From Heterobilharzia americana (Eukaryota; Platyhelminthes; Trematoda; Strigeidida; Schistosomatidae), in the NCBI GenBank assembly GCA_944470555.2, contig OX104127.1, positions 142,370,786 to 142,434,785 of the forward strand: DNA of 64,000 nt, read 5' to 3'. Made by a program: the position numbers and the translations under genes. Within the stretch, counting starts at the first letter, position 1. Every line of letters starts with the position of its first letter. Below are positions 1 through 12,752 of this stretch, piece by piece. Below the pieces are notes generated by a model. The model ran no database searches. It was not told where the DNA came from and saw only the letters and a list, made by a program, of their open reading frames with translations.

Positions 1-3000
1 ACAACTTAAAGATGTAGAATTATTTGTTTGAACTATATACTTCTTTGCTCTAACTACTTCTAAGTTTGAAAGCCTCTTACTCTCTCAAACAGAGGTGGAG
101 GGAATCATGGATGTATTTACCAAATTAGGTTTTTAGAACATTATAGATGAATTAGTTAGTTGGTATAGGCCTAAAGCATTGGTCATTTTAATGTTGAATG
201 TCATTCATCTGTTATTGATGTGCATTTCATAAATATTGACAACATCCTTCCAAATTGTTGTTGTAGAAGTGGTCTCTTTGAAACGGGATAGATGACAAGA
301 TTGAGAATGTAGGTTTATGTGTAAATACGTTTATCTAATCACACTACTTAATGACCAAACGAATTTTGTGATATGAATAGAGAAATGGATGACTGAAGAA
401 GAGTCTGTTGCTGAGTACATATCACAAAGTTTATTCGAATAAATATATTTACATGTCATCATCATAAGTACCTTCTCTTTCACTGGTACAGTAATATTGA
501 AGTTACGCGGGTAGTGCGGGCGATAGGCATAAACAGTGTGGAAATAACGCAAGCCGTATGGAAATTACTCGTAGACAATGAGTAACTATTGTGGGCAGTG
601 CAAAAATTGTTCGAAAATAATGCGGGAAGTTATAACGGTTAAAATTTAAAGTAGCATGATTCTTTGTGGTTATTTCCAATGTTATAGTTTTCACTGTGTT
701 GTTAAAGGTAAGAAAAGTTCTTTAGTTTCAGATAAGTATGCTTACAACTTATTACCAATTACATCACGGAAGTGATCAATCTTCCGTAGGTCAAAGGCCT
801 CATGTAAATCTACGCGAAGTTGATGCTACGTGTAGTTTCAATTCATCTTGATGATGTTCAATGCTCAGCAGCTTTTTACCAGTATACCTGCTCATATCTG
901 GAAACTTCGTGAACCAGCGATGCAACGCAACACGACAACTTGTCAAATGGTTTGGACGATTGGCTGTTTACCTCCAGCCTAATAACTTCTTTATAACTAT
1001 GACGGTCAGCATCAGAAACCTTGGATCATGGAATTTCGCCACTATGTCTTATTGAATTCAAAGCTTCATGAGTACCCCGAGACGATTTCAGACAGAGATA
1101 AATTCCTAATGGTTTTGTTTTTCGAAACACTCTCATAGTAAACCCATTCAGTTGAGTGGTTCCGGTTATCTGAACTCATTCTAAGGTATCGTCGCAAGTG
1201 ATAATGTAGTTAACAGAATAGATGGTCCATCTTAGACTCCTCTTTCATTGACTTTCAATCCAGTGCTTATGGTACTTGGAGTATAAAACACATGGTTGTA
1301 ACATCATGAAAAAATTTTACTAAAGCGAAAGTGTTATAAATGAGTAAGTTGCAGGGGTAATAGAATATCGTCCGAAAAAATTGACATCAACCCAAAAGAT
1401 GTGACGAAAGAACATGACACCAATCAAAAGAATCAAAACAGTTGGATCATCATTAAAACGGTACAGCAAAGAAAAGTAAAAAAAAACATATTTCGTGCAT
1501 CAATCATTGAAGTATGTTGCCAAATGTTCCTGGAGCTTGACAGTTTAATCTGAACTTAATTTTCACTGTGCGAGGAGAGATAGTGCGTCTATAGCGTCAC
1601 ACTTCTCCAGAATAGATAGCCTAGATAGAGTTCAACGAGATTCAAAATTGATGCTGACCTTCGTAGATTAATTGCACTCGCTAAGCCGATGGCACACGGT
1701 CAAGCATCCACTCCATTTGCCATGTTGTTATGTTACTTTGCACTACTCGTAATTGACTCTCTAGGCAGCTAGTCGGAACGCATCGGTATTTTGGCAAGAC
1801 TTCGCAAATATAATATTCTATCCGACTACGCCATTGTGTTCTTCCTTGGTCTAGCATTCGTGGGCATATAACAAGTATGAATAATTAGTGATTAGTCTCT
1901 GCGTCCGTCAAGTTCGCACAAGGACAATTCCTAAACGTCTTCGCCATTGTGTAGATCGTCAGGCTGCCTAAATAACAGAGTTTTCTGTCGGTTGGCTGTT
2001 CTTAGTCGAAACAAAATCGTTCATAATGTGGTTACTTTCGAAGTAAGCAGGCTCCAAACTGTCTATGCTGAAATTATCTTCAATTCACTGACTGATGACA
2101 CCAATTTTTTTCATATCGCTGGATGGCTACGAATCTTCAGTCATAAGGTATTATAAGCGGTCGACAAAAAGTACCGCCCATTACAAATCCTGTGATGTTT
2201 TTTGTAAAACTGGGTGAACAAAGGAACTGGTTGCTTGTGATAGAACATAAGAAGTCTAATTGAACGCATTACGTTTCTAAGCCTGGTGACGAAGATGTTC
2301 CATCAAAAACAGATGCTAAAGCTAGAGGTGAAACAAATTCACCTGGTAGTTTGAGAGTAGTTCAGTGAATGAGTTCAGTAGAAGTGGATCCAGAATCAGC
2401 TTTCAGTTTGTCTCGGAGAGCCAGTAGGACGAAATGAAGTGGATGATAGGCTGCTGTTCAAGAATCCACTTAAAGCGTGAAATAATACATACTTGAACTG
2501 GCATCCACAATTTTTTGTTACCAGAGATGGACATCAAAAGTCTGTTGTCCATCTTTGCACGAAAACATAAGCAAAGGTTTCAGAAGTAATATTCTTAATG
2601 GTCACTGCTTCTGGCTGCCCTCTTGTGATAGGGTCCACGAAGGTGAAAAATTGCCTGTATCCATTGGATTCTTGTAGGGTTCCTGGAATACCTACACATA
2701 TTACTAATTGAGATGAGCACCTGGCTCTAGAAAAGATCTTAAACGAGTGACTTTAAACTTTTGCAGGCTGTGCATGATCGAGCTCATTTTCTAACATTCT
2801 TTTTCTTTACATACGGGCAAAAACAGTGTACGATAAGCATGATAGTGGCTCGTCTAGCTGGATGAGATAGTTTTTGCAATGTATGGCAGACGTTGCTTTG
2901 ATATCCTTTTGGTCCTATCAGAAGTGGCTGACCAGGAATATTTCGTATAAAATTGTACTTTTGTCAGAACCTACTGGTTATAGTTTTAGTTAGAGAGTTA

Positions 3001-3430
3001 TGAAATACAACTGTTAGTTCAGCTCAGGATCTCCATTTTGAAAGCGACCTACTCCAGAGAATTTGATATCTTTGATACGGTTTATCGAAGATATTCGAGA
3101 TCGTGCGTCATATACAAAATCATCCTCCCCAGATTATCAGTTATCGTGGTTTACTGGGAAACGTAACCCAGTAGTCATAACTCGAGGTGATTCCATTAAA
3201 ATGGAATTACAATCGACCACAGTGGTGAGGTGAATTTACCGGATCCTAAACGAAAAAGTAAGAGGTCTCTGGTCTATGAAACTGTGAAATCATGATCTTA
3301 ATGAAATGTCAAAAATGATGCACGAAAGAGCAAACAGCTGACACTCCCCTACCAAACATACTGCACATTGTTTCCACTACTCAAAGACCCCTAGAGAAAA
3401 AGGCTAGAGGCTGCCTCTAGTTTCCTGACA
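1..3430. other. Unassigned DNA downstream of the gene
   Basis: No recognisable domain, RNA gene or repeat shared with the rest of the window. Open frames are short, without domain motifs, and look random. An open run without a Met start at about 1635-1790 on the plus strand was read, but no family was recognised. Confidence 0.4.
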
Positions 3431-3629
3431 GTTGTTGTAAAATGGCTCAGGTCGCCGAGTTGGCTGCGTCAACAACAGCTAGCATAGGTTCTTAGGATTC
3501 ATGATGCATGACTTCCTTGACCATATAGAAGTCCAGTCCAGCTACAGGGTTCGAACTAACTCACTTTGTATCCTCATGAAAGAGATTTATGAGTGAACTT
3601 CATCAAAGAGGCAGAGCAAATAACAAACC

Positions 3630-3790
3630 GTCACTACAGCCCTTACTTTGCAAAGTACCAGATGACGTATATGCTATAGGTAGCACCAGTTACTTCAAAC
3701 GCCAGAGTGTTATCCACTAGGTCACTGCAGCACAACAGTCACCTCTTGTGCAATGGATATCGTGTCAATGGGCTCGAATGTTGGTCTAAC
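3630..3790 (-). repeat. Sm-alpha-type SINE remnant, head only
   Basis: A diverged reverse copy of the tRNA-like head (CTTCAAACGCCAGAGTGTTA followed by TCCACTAGG), ending in the CACCTCTTGTG motif seen at the 5' end of other copies. No hammerhead remains. Confidence 0.55.
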
Positions 3791-3914
3791 AATCATTTCT
3801 TCCGGACAGATAATAATTTTGCTTAGACACTCACACTACTTATATTTTGTCAATAGGCAAAGGAGTTACTACCTTAAAAATTGCCTATGTAAATATCTAT
3901 ATTATCTATATATC

Positions 3915-4195
3915 GTGAGCTAACAGAAGTTGGGAATATGGAGCACTGGGTTCTGACCCAATGGCTAGCTCAATGGTAACGTGCTGGCCACGGAACCTGA
4001 GGGTCGCGGGTTCGACCCATGGCGGGGTCATGGGGGCGCACTGTTGAGGAGTCCATTACTAGTCGGACAAAATAGCTGTCCTGTGCTTCCAGGTTCCCTT
4101 CCTTCCCCCAACTGATGTTAGTCTACGATGAATAAGAAATGGAAATATTTCCATATCCCTACAACTCCCTCAAAATTCAATCGAACTTACAGGTA
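3915..4195 (+). repeat. SINE-B copy with degenerate hammerhead
   Basis: The head resembles a tRNA gene (GCTCAATGGTAACGTGCTGG as A box, GGGTTCGACCC as B box). The body has a hammerhead-like stretch at 4036-4087 in which the core reads TTGAGGA and GAAA is changed to AAAA, so it should be inactive. It ends with AACTGATGTTAGTCTACGAT and the CCCTACAACTCCCTC motif. Confidence 0.75.
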
Positions 4196-5624
4196 TCAAT
4201 GATAAACTTAGTCATAATTGAGGAAAACATGGTTTGCATGCGTTTTTACTCAAATCTGGCTACTGGGCCAAAATAAATAAAACTTCATCAAGTGCAATTG
4301 ACTGTCTTCTTTAAAGCACTCACGTTGTTGGTATGTGATACATTGACTTCGTCAGCAAGTGCACAGGTTATAAGTAGATCAATAGATGCTTATCCTTGAT
4401 GTGGCTATGGTCATAACGGTTGGAGTAACGATATCTCCATCTACAGACCAGATTGAACTGAAAAAGTGAGGCTTGGAAAAAAATGAACGAAGACAACTCT
4501 TATGAATTAGTACCTGATAGATTAGGTGGGAGGGGTTTATTGACGTTTACTTCTCATTTAAATGTATGACAGCAATCATTTTCGACAGATCTTCCAATCA
4601 AACACTAGTTGCCTTTCGTATTTCATTCTAAGTCTCGTAGAATATTGGTTTTATATATGACATAAACCTTGTTTACAGCAGCCTTTGAGGCCTTCATACA
4701 ATAGTTACTATGTCACATCAGACACTTATCGTGTAATGAAGTCGTTTTGAACTGCTGCTAGGAGTTGTACTACTGTGAATCCACATTAACAAAGCAACAG
4801 CCAAGCAGTCCTACCAATGAAATGTCACATAATAAGCCTTGGAATGCCTCTACGAAAAACTCACCTTCAGTACTGCTTTTTACAGCACTAACCGATTGGA
4901 TTAACGAGACGCATCTCTACATCTAAAAAGCTTGGGGCAAATCAACCCATAGCAGTAACTGATTCTAACAAATGAGTAAGTATACATAGTCCAAACCACC
5001 GATTATATAATCAATGACAACCTGTATGAATTAGGTATGTGATAAACAGGAATCCGATGATTCTTTTGAAGAAACTAAGATGATATTTGAATACTTCTCT
5101 CAACCATCTGATATAATGTAGCTGTTTATTAAACCGACGTGCCAGTACAATCACAGATGCGCGATTGAGATCAAGAGACACCAACTTCTTTGTTACAAGG
5201 AAGTTGAGAATATATGGAAGCAATCTGTAACCACCACTAGGTCACTCTACGGACAATAAAAAACATATACATAGTAAAAAAAGAGCAGGCATACTTGATA
5301 TTCCTTTTAATCTGTGTGAGCAGTGTCCTCGCAGTGAAAGAAATTTACTACTTTGACCTTAGCTGTACAAAAACTTAACCTTTCAGTTGAGAAATATGAA
5401 TACTTCTGCATATATAATTTAACCTATCATCAAGTCTTCAAGTTCACCATTAATTACACACACTATAACTTTGTCATAATACACCTTTCAACTTTCATCT
5501 GCAAAAGGCGTTCCTTATATTGATTTATTATTAGTCATTATAAAACACTGTGCTTCATTGTTACAATAATAGAATTTTATAGCGTTTGCCTTACTTAAAA
5601 AGAAGCATAAAATGACACAATATG
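4196..5624. other. Unassigned AT-rich DNA
   Basis: No coding signal or known repeat was recognised; short frames only. Confidence 0.4.
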
Positions 5625-6690
5625 AATTATTATTGTTTTTTCCTTGGGTTCCTAGTGGAACATAGACCATTTCACTCTCTTCCCTACAGTCTTTTCAACT
5701 TGACTCCACAAATGCCAACAACATTTCATTTCTTCCTCATACAACCCTCCTCCATGTCACACTAGCCTCGGACGACAAACTCGTCGTTTCCAATGTCGGT
5801 TCCACTCGACGACATGGCCTGGCAAATGATGTCCCCAAACAGTCTTCTCAGTCCATGTCCAATCTAATCCATCTCCACTTTCCTCTTCTGCATATTTGTT
5901 CGGCGATGGGTTCTTGGTTGATTCGTTGACAGACAGCCAACCAACCAACCAACCAACCACTCACCCACACTTCCTTGTTGCTTATTCTCATTATTCTCGC
6001 CATCCATCTCATCTTCAGTATCGAGTAAGCGTAGGACGCAGCCATTCATGTATGTCTTCACTTTGTTGGAAATGATTATCGTAATGTGCAAAGTCTCTCA
6101 ATCATCATATAGAAGCACTGACTTACTTGACTGACATTAATGTTGAAATTTCGGATCTTTTTCACGCTTTATGTTGAGTGCAGTGGAGTGCAGGGTGGTA
6201 GATCTCCACACACATTTCACATTAATGAAGGCTTGTTTTGCTGTCTTTCCGATCCTGGCTGCTTTGACATCCTTACTGTGCCTGTGCCGTCTGTAGTTGA
6301 AACGATGCTTCCCAGGTAGATGAAGGAGACTACTTCCTTTAGATTTCTCCCGTTGATGATGATTGGTGCTCGTTGTTGTTGTCTTGCTAGGTTCGTACAT
6401 GGTGCGAACATTCCATGTCCCCATGTTTACTGTCACTTTCTTCGAGAGAAGATACATCGGCCACTTGGCTTCCCGAAGGCTTTCACCACCCGGCGACATT
6501 TCGCCTCTCCAATTCCAGCCAGGAATAATTTTATTTTTATTTTTTATATTTTGTTTGTGCTTTGAAGTTTCTTTAGCGATTGGATTGGTTTTACGGGGTA
6601 GGGTTGCTAGCGGTATGCTCAACCTTCCCTCTTTATCCAGGTTTAGGACCGGCTAGTAACTAGTGAACTAGTTCACTAGGTGAGGTTACA
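5625..6690 (-). mobile_element. RTE-like LINE, internally deleted copy
   Basis: The 3' end is at left: TTCCTAGTGGAACATAG next to an ATTATTATT tail, as in RTE-type elements. The right part encodes the start of an AP-like endonuclease (VNMGTWNVRTMYEPSK on the minus strand, about 6390-6470). The reverse transcriptase is absent, and frames related to NQEPIAEQICRR (C-terminal part) follow the endonuclease fragment almost directly. The 5' flank contains AACTAGTGAACTAGTT, also seen at 10150-10170. A (CCAA)n stretch at 5938-5957 is a local expansion. Confidence 0.8.
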
Positions 6691-7930
6691 AAATATGAAT
6701 GACAACATAATACTTACCTACCGCTGAAACATCTTTGAATACATATGTACTGCTTGAAGACAACTAAAGTATACAGGTGACAACAATTATAGCGCAATCT
6801 TCAAACACCCAACATCAACAGTGCAAGTTTTGAGGATGTTTTCTTTTTGTTCAGTTGCATTCCCTCAGTGATTGCAGAAGTGATTTCACTTTACCTACTT
6901 ATAGCTTAGAAGTAGAGATAGTCTGTTTATAGGTCTTCTTTTGCAAATAATAAGCTGGTTTGTTTAGGGCAGCAATGGAGCCAATTAACCTTTTGCAGTT
7001 GCTTTCCTAGTAGGCACCAGTTAAGTAAATGTTAAGCGCTATTTCGCATAGTGCAAGAGATGAGGTGAGTAGAGAATGAGAGAAGTGGAGTGAAAAAATA
7101 TTTAAGGAAAACAAGTGTGACTAGTAATGATATGGAGAGGATATGGTTCATAGTGCAGATATTAGGATTGGGTGATACAGGGATGGATATGGACACCTTC
7201 AATTGCTACCGCTGTATGTTGGTGGAAAACTACTTGAGCTCACATACTAATTGAGCATTCTTTTGAAAGTCAACCGAGATGGCTATTTCTTTCGACAGAG
7301 AGTTTCATAGTGTACACACTCTCATCGTAGCCCTGTCTTAGGATTGAGTATAGGTTTAAGAATCACCCTGAAAACTAAATAAGTGGCTAATCAGATTTAC
7401 TTGTTGTACGAAGAAGCCGCCTTTCTAGGTAAAATTGAGGAACCTGATTGGTTGTTAGGGCAGTCTTTAGAGTCATTACTTTATGAGTCTAGCACTGAGT
7501 ATATCACTAAGCCTGGTGATGAAAAGTCCACGACAACATTAAGCCACCATCACAATCATTAACAGATTGAGGAATTCTCTGTAGGTAATATGTGATTATA
7601 AACATTCAGAACAAAGTTGTTATGATTTTCTTGGAAAAGGTTGGGTCCCGACTCTGATGTAATCATGATAAGAGTATATCTTAATATAATCCTAGAAAGA
7701 TTAGAGAATCAAAACAAGATTTTCTTAAACCTTTCACTGTGGAAGCTAGAGTTTCTTCAGTAGAGTATCCGAGTTTTTTTATGAACACTGAAATCTTTAG
7801 GCAAACATTAGGTCAAATATTTAGTATATGTAGGTCATTGGTTACGTTCAGTAATAATGACTAGTCGTTACAAGTTCATGTTAACATTTTGTTAAAAGCT
7901 GCTATTATTAGGAAAATCATATAAAATAAC
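6691..7930. other. Unassigned DNA
   Basis: No coding motif or shared repeat recognised. Confidence 0.35.
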
Positions 7931-7934
7931 ACCG

Positions 7935-8365
7935 GAAACAATTAAATCTAAAAATAAGGCCAAAGTAGAGACAAATACTATATATACTTCTTTGGCATAC
8001 AAAGACCAGGCTTCAATTCGTGGATAGCCAAGATTTCTACTGTCTTTACAAGATGAACATGAAAGAAATGTCAGCTGTTTGAGCGAATTCAATAGACAAC
8101 CTTAATTCATTGTTTGGGTCAGTCGAATGGTTGGAATCGATTAAATGTTCAGGGATAGAACTTCTGATGCATTTCCATTCACCCTTATGAAACCAGGCAG
8201 GAATATGTTCTCGTATACGTGTTGACAACAATCTCTGACTATGACTGATGTACCTTGCTCCAAAGGAGCAGGTAAACTGGTAGATACATATGGATTTGGC
8301 CTGTCGAAGGATATTGTCTATTATACAAACGGAGAACAATTTACGACTAGTAAAGATCAAATGAA
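7935..8365 (-). mobile_element. Penelope-like element fragment (GIY-YIG endonuclease remnant)
   Basis: The minus-strand frame reads IYQFTCSFGARYISHSQRLL followed by STRIREHIPAWF. The paired Cys, the xYI core and the REH motif match the GIY-YIG endonuclease that follows the reverse transcriptase in Penelope-like elements. A second frame (EAWSLYAKE) continues the C-terminus after a stop. The catalytic YIG is changed to YIS. A dead 3' fragment. Confidence 0.7.
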
Positions 8366-9084
8366 ATTTGACCTTAAATTATTTTGATCTCGGTGTGTTT
8401 CTTTACTTTTTCGTTTTCCAACCTTCCTCCCCCCTACCCAACCCCTTTTGTCTGACTAATCTTTGTACTTTTATATCGTTATTATCACTTTATTTTGATA
8501 TTTAATTATTTCCGGTGTTTCATTTGTCAACGAAAAGCATAGAGCAATCAGAGTCTGTACATGTATGATGCGGGGATCTGGGTTGTTTGCTGTACTGGTT
8601 TACTGATGTTGTTACAGCTTCAATAAGGAAATATCATCATTAATCGGTGTTTTCGAAATAGGTGATGTCCAGTTTATATTTCATCTCTTCTCTTTGTAGC
8701 ATTTGATGTTATTAATATATGTAGGGATACGGAGATTAATCCTTCTTTAAGCGGATAGAAACGCTTTCCCAATATGTCTACATTATTAAATTCAATCATA
8801 TATCAACTTTCGATTGGTTACATAGATATTCCAGATACCTCTTTTAAAAATTTGAAGTTCATCTTGATACTTCAGTGGATGTTTTGTATACAATCTGTAT
8901 TCATTCACCCTAATTTCTAATGGTCTATAACTTTCTTCGAATATAATTAGCCTCACATTCAAGACGTTTACCCTATCGGTCACAAATTTTTATTGGAACT
9001 TCAGGAATAACCTTTCGAAGCTAGTCACTGATGAGCACTAGATCAATTGAATTTGGAGGTTTGTGGTGATTCGGTGATTTTTCA

Positions 9085-9480
9085 AATTGATATTCATTAT
9101 AGACTGACATCAGTTGGAGGAACATTGGAAACCTGGAAGCACTGGATAGCTGTTTCATCCAAGTACAGGACTCCTCAACATTGCGCACCCATCAATCGGC
9201 CATGCCAAGGATCGAGCCCTGGGCCTTCAGGTTCCACGGTCACCACGTTACCGTTGAGCTGCTTAGTCGGATTCCAATGGTCCATATTTCCTACTTGATC
9301 TAGCACTCATTGATAACTAGCTTCGAGAGATGATTCCTGAAGTTTCAATGAGAAGTGGTGACTGGTGGGGCAAAACCTAGTGCCCGTGAGGACAAATACC
9401 CTATCAAAACGTCTAGTTTTACAGATACAATCTTTCTATGTCAGATTAGGAAATTTATCTCTCACTTTAACTAAGACATT
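9085..9480 (-). repeat. SINE-B copy (minus) with attached module
   Basis: Reverse SINE-B: GACTGACATCAGTTGGAGGA at left, tRNA-like head at about 9210-9260. The hammerhead-like stretch 9139-9186 has core TTGAGGA and a shortened stem II pairing, so it is probably inactive. To its right is the module CTAGCTTCGAGAG that follows SINE-B elsewhere (29.45, 42.42 kb). Confidence 0.75.
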
Positions 9481-9574
9481 TTTTGTTTGTGAATTTGAAG
9501 GTTTAAGACGGACTTTTATACCATGAGAGGTGCACACTCTTCATCTCTTCAAAAGTTATATTACCATTACTATT

Positions 9575-10185
9575 TGACCCTCGGGTTCCTAGTGGAACAT
9601 AGGGCTTCAGTAGCACGTCTCCATTCCACTCTCTGCAATCTTCAAAACCTGACTCCACAACTGCCCACAACCTCTTATTTCTTCCTCACACCATCTCCTC
9701 TATGTCACTCTCACCTCGGACGACCAACTCGTCGTTTCCCATTTCAGTTCCACTCGACGACCTGGCCTGCCGCGTGATGTCCCCAAATGGTCTTCTCAGT
9801 ACATACCCAATCCATCTCCACTTCCTTGCACTGCATATTTGTTGGGTGATAGGTTCTTGATTGGTTTTTTGCCAGCCAGCCAGGGCTCCTTGTTGCTTAT
9901 TCTCATTATTCTGGCGATCTAAGCTTCAGTACTGAGCCAGCGTGGGTGGTTTTTGATGAATGTCTGTAGCTTGTTGGAAATCCCTTTCGTGACACGCCAA
10001 GTCTTTGAACCATACAGAAGCACTGATTTGACATTGGTGTTGAAAATCTGGATGTTGTTCAAGCTTTTTGCTGAGTGCAGAAGATCTCCACACTGGTTTC
10101 AGGTTAATGAACGCCTGTCTTCCCTCTTTACCCAGGCTTAGAACCGGATAGTAACTAGTGAACTAGTTGATCAGGTGAGGTTATT
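9575..10185 (-). mobile_element. RTE-like LINE fragment, internally deleted
   Basis: The left end carries the same 3' terminus as other RTE pieces (GGTTCCTAGTGGAACATAGG). The right end is the shared 5' sequence with AGTAACTAGTGAACTAGTT. Only the C-terminal coding part remains between them. Both boundaries agree with the 5.6-6.7 kb copy, so an internally deleted form may itself have been mobilised. Confidence 0.7.
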
Positions 10186-10769
10186 GAAAACAATTGTTCC
10201 CTCAAATTACTCTTGTTCTGAATAATCTATGGGGATCGTAAAATTATTCAAATAGTGTTGTGATCAAAATAATCATTTCTTGACCTGGTTACTTTTGAGC
10301 AAACCCACACTGTAGTTATTCTGTTTATAAGATCTCTGCATACAGTAGTACTTAAAGTATCATACGCGGATGTGGATGAATGAATAAAGATAGCTTCCGA
10401 GCTCAATCTAGAATATACCAAAAACTGTATGAAGTTATTTATGTAAGTATTTTACAAACTATTCAACCTTATAGATAAGCATTCATAGTTTGTTTTCTTC
10501 AAACCGCACACTTCCACCAATTTTTTTCTACTTATACTACTTTGTCTTTTTACCCAATGATATTTTCTTCGTCAAATGCTTGTCACTCCTTCGCCAGTGG
10601 TGATGTATTGTTATTCTAAGAGTAGAATAACGCCACCGTGGTAGAGTATAATTCAGTTATGTATAACAGTGAGTAGAATTCGTTCCTCAGAATCATATCA
10701 ACCTTTGATGTTATTTTTTACAGTCCTACTGTAATACATTTTATTAGATTAAGTTGATAGTAAAATTTC

Positions 10770-11040
10770 CTACATATCCGGAATCGATGTTGCATCATTC
10801 CTGTTACATGTATCAGGTGTTGATTCGATAAACAAAGCTTCAGTTACCAATCTCTCTACATCTTGACCAACCCAAATTATTTCTAAAGGTTGTCACTCTA
10901 TCTCATCCTATTGCATGATTATATGCTAGCATACATAGCTTATAATTGAGTTTCTTTTCTAGATTTCGTAACTCGTTAGGGTACATTATACTATGTTTAG
11001 CTAAGTTTCCAGTCGGTTATTCTGACCCTACAATCATTAT
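10770..11040 (-). mobile_element. Penelope-like element fragment
   Basis: Shares GTGTTGATTCGAT and CAGTTACCAATCTCT with the inverted-repeat arms at 55.6 and 57.2 kb, and continues with the diverged ATTTCGTAACTCGTTAGG region. Too decayed to translate. Confidence 0.45.
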
Positions 11041-11616
11041 ATGGGATTTGATGGACCAAATTGTTCTGTTTAAGAAGTTCAGTAGGATTGTTTAGCCGAA
11101 AATGTTTGCTTCTCAGTGAGTTAGTCAGTTTAACCGCCACTGTAAGCCTAACCTTATTGAAAATCCTATACAGAGTCTATAATGTCCCTTCTTTTTGTGG
11201 TTAAATTATGGTGATTTCAAAATCCTTTCTCATGATAATTAATGATAGACTTTAAATAGTTAGGTTCTGGTCATGAGTAGAGTTAAGGATTAATGGCGGG
11301 TAAATAATGCAGAGAACAGATCCCAAAAAATGGAGTTTATCATAAGTGATACGTAAGTTGCTGTTTTGAAATATGGAACATAGAATTGATAAGCGTGCAA
11401 TGATTAAAACCAGATTAATATAACCTGAGCGGAACTTGAATTTGTGAACAATCTTCACCTTAACAAAACGAAACATTTAGTGTTATTGCTTGTATTACAC
11501 CATCGTTGATTGGACCGAATTGATCAGTCTCTGTTGGCATATAGGCTTCTATGTGGATGCCTCGATATGGCCTGTCTTTTAACTATGTATAGTAATGATG
11601 GGCAGTGACTAGCAGT

Positions 11617-11669
11617 GGAATCCAGGATGCGCATTTCGTCCTATTTGGGGCTCGTCAGCTGGATGTACC
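11617..11669 (-). ncRNA. Type I hammerhead ribozyme motif, Sm-alpha type
   Basis: Minus-strand order: CATCCAG (stem I), CTGACGA, stem II with loop CAAATA, GAAA, ATGCGCAT, C at the cleavage site, CTGGATTCC (stem I partner). All core residues are present; one stem II pair is a C/A mismatch. Known: Sm-alpha hammerheads self-cleave, best as longer or dimeric transcripts. Confidence 0.75.
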
Positions 11670-11969
11670 TGCCTTCTAGTGAGTGATGTTGTTCCTACCA
11701 GGACTCTGATACAGGAGAGACCGCTCCAAACGCGAGAGCGTTATTCACTACACCACCGAGCCATGATAGCACAGGAGCCCATATGCCAACAGAGACTGAT
11801 CAATTCTACCCAATCAACGACAGTATAATACAAGCAATAACACTAAACCTATACCCGTCACACAAGAAGTGGCTATCGTGGCTCGGTTGTGTAGTGGATA
11901 ACGCGCTGGCGTTTGAAGCGATCGCTCCTGAGTCAGAGTCCTGGTAGGAACATCACTCATTGGGAGGCA

Positions 11970-12022
11970 GGTACACCCAGCTGACGAGCCCCAAATAGGA
12001 CGAAATGCGCATCCTGGATTCC
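11970..12022 (+). ncRNA. Type I hammerhead ribozyme motif, Sm-alpha type
   Basis: Same order as the minus copy at 11.6 kb: CTGACGA, GCCC-CAAATA-GGAC, GAAA, ATGCGCAT, cleavage-site C, CTGGATTCC. Stem I is weakened (ACACCCAG in place of ACATCCAG). Core residues intact, one stem II mismatch. Confidence 0.72.
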
Positions 12023-12307
12023 ACTGCTAGTCACTGCCCATCATTACAAAACGAAACATTTCTGCTCATGGTGTATATTGGTTATTCAAAAAACTTATGA
12101 CTCCAAATGGATTCTAGAGACAACAGAATACAACTAATCGAACGAGATCTGTCTACGTTACTAGTAAGCAATTTTAAATATATAACAAAGTAGACAAATC
12201 CAAATAACGCATCTTAATCACTCAACAAATAGTTGCGTTTTCATTGGTTTCATAGGGAAACATCTATTACAGAACAAGGCCGATAACTGAATCTATGCAT
12301 AAAATAT

Positions 12308-12752
12308 TGTTCAGTTGGAGGAACATTGGAAACCTGGCAGCACTGGATAGCTGTTTCGTCCTAGTACGGGACTTCTCAGCATTGAGCACCCACCACTCCA
12401 AACAGCCAAGGATAGGACCTAGAACCTTTAGATTCCACTGTCAGCACGTTACCGTTGAGCCACTGGGTCGCAATCCATTTGTCCATATTTCCAACTTCTG
12501 TCAGTTCACGACATAACGTCACCATTACCCAATGTCATCGCTGAGTATTTGTCCTCATGGCCATCAGGTCTACTTCACCGGTCACGACTTCTCATTAGAA
12601 CTTCCGGAATCACCTCTAGAAGCTAGTTCCCGGCGGCGTCATGGGTGTCTACTGCTGAGAAGCCTTATACTAAGACGAAACAGCTTCCCAGTGCTGCCAG
12701 GTTTCGAATGTTTCTTCAAATGATGTCAGTCCATGGTGGATACCAACTTGAA
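12308..12752. repeat. SINE-B inverted pair with central module
   Basis: A minus copy (12308-12510), the associated module in reverse (AAGCTAGTTC...), and the tail of a plus copy (12628-12752). Both hammerhead-like stretches (about 12336-12392 minus; 12648-12695 plus) carry the same core change CTGAGAA instead of CTGAGGA, so both should be dead, and the shared change points to a common origin of the two arms. Confidence 0.75.

Larger units (their letters stand above)
11505..12055. repeat. Sm-alpha-type hammerhead SINE pair, head-to-head
   Basis: A minus copy (11505-11775) and a plus copy (11870-12055) face each other. Heads are tRNA-like (CTCGGTTGTGTAGTGGATAA). Both hammerheads (11617-11669 minus; 11970-12022 plus) keep CTGACGA and GAAA, stem III ATGCGCAT and the C at the cleavage site. 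Both carry the same stem II change (GCCC for GTCC) and the same private flank AGTCACTGCCCATCATTA. Outside the gene. Confidence 0.85.

Noticed and set aside
331..2156. Several 60-80 codon frames in the first 2.2 kb
   Set aside because: No domain motif, no splice or start context, overlapping on both strands, and they look like random frames in moderately AT-rich DNA.
6137..6622. 161-codon minus frame as a host gene
   Set aside because: It contains GTWNVRTM and other RTE endonuclease pieces and lies between RTE 5' and 3' ends, so it is a LINE relic.
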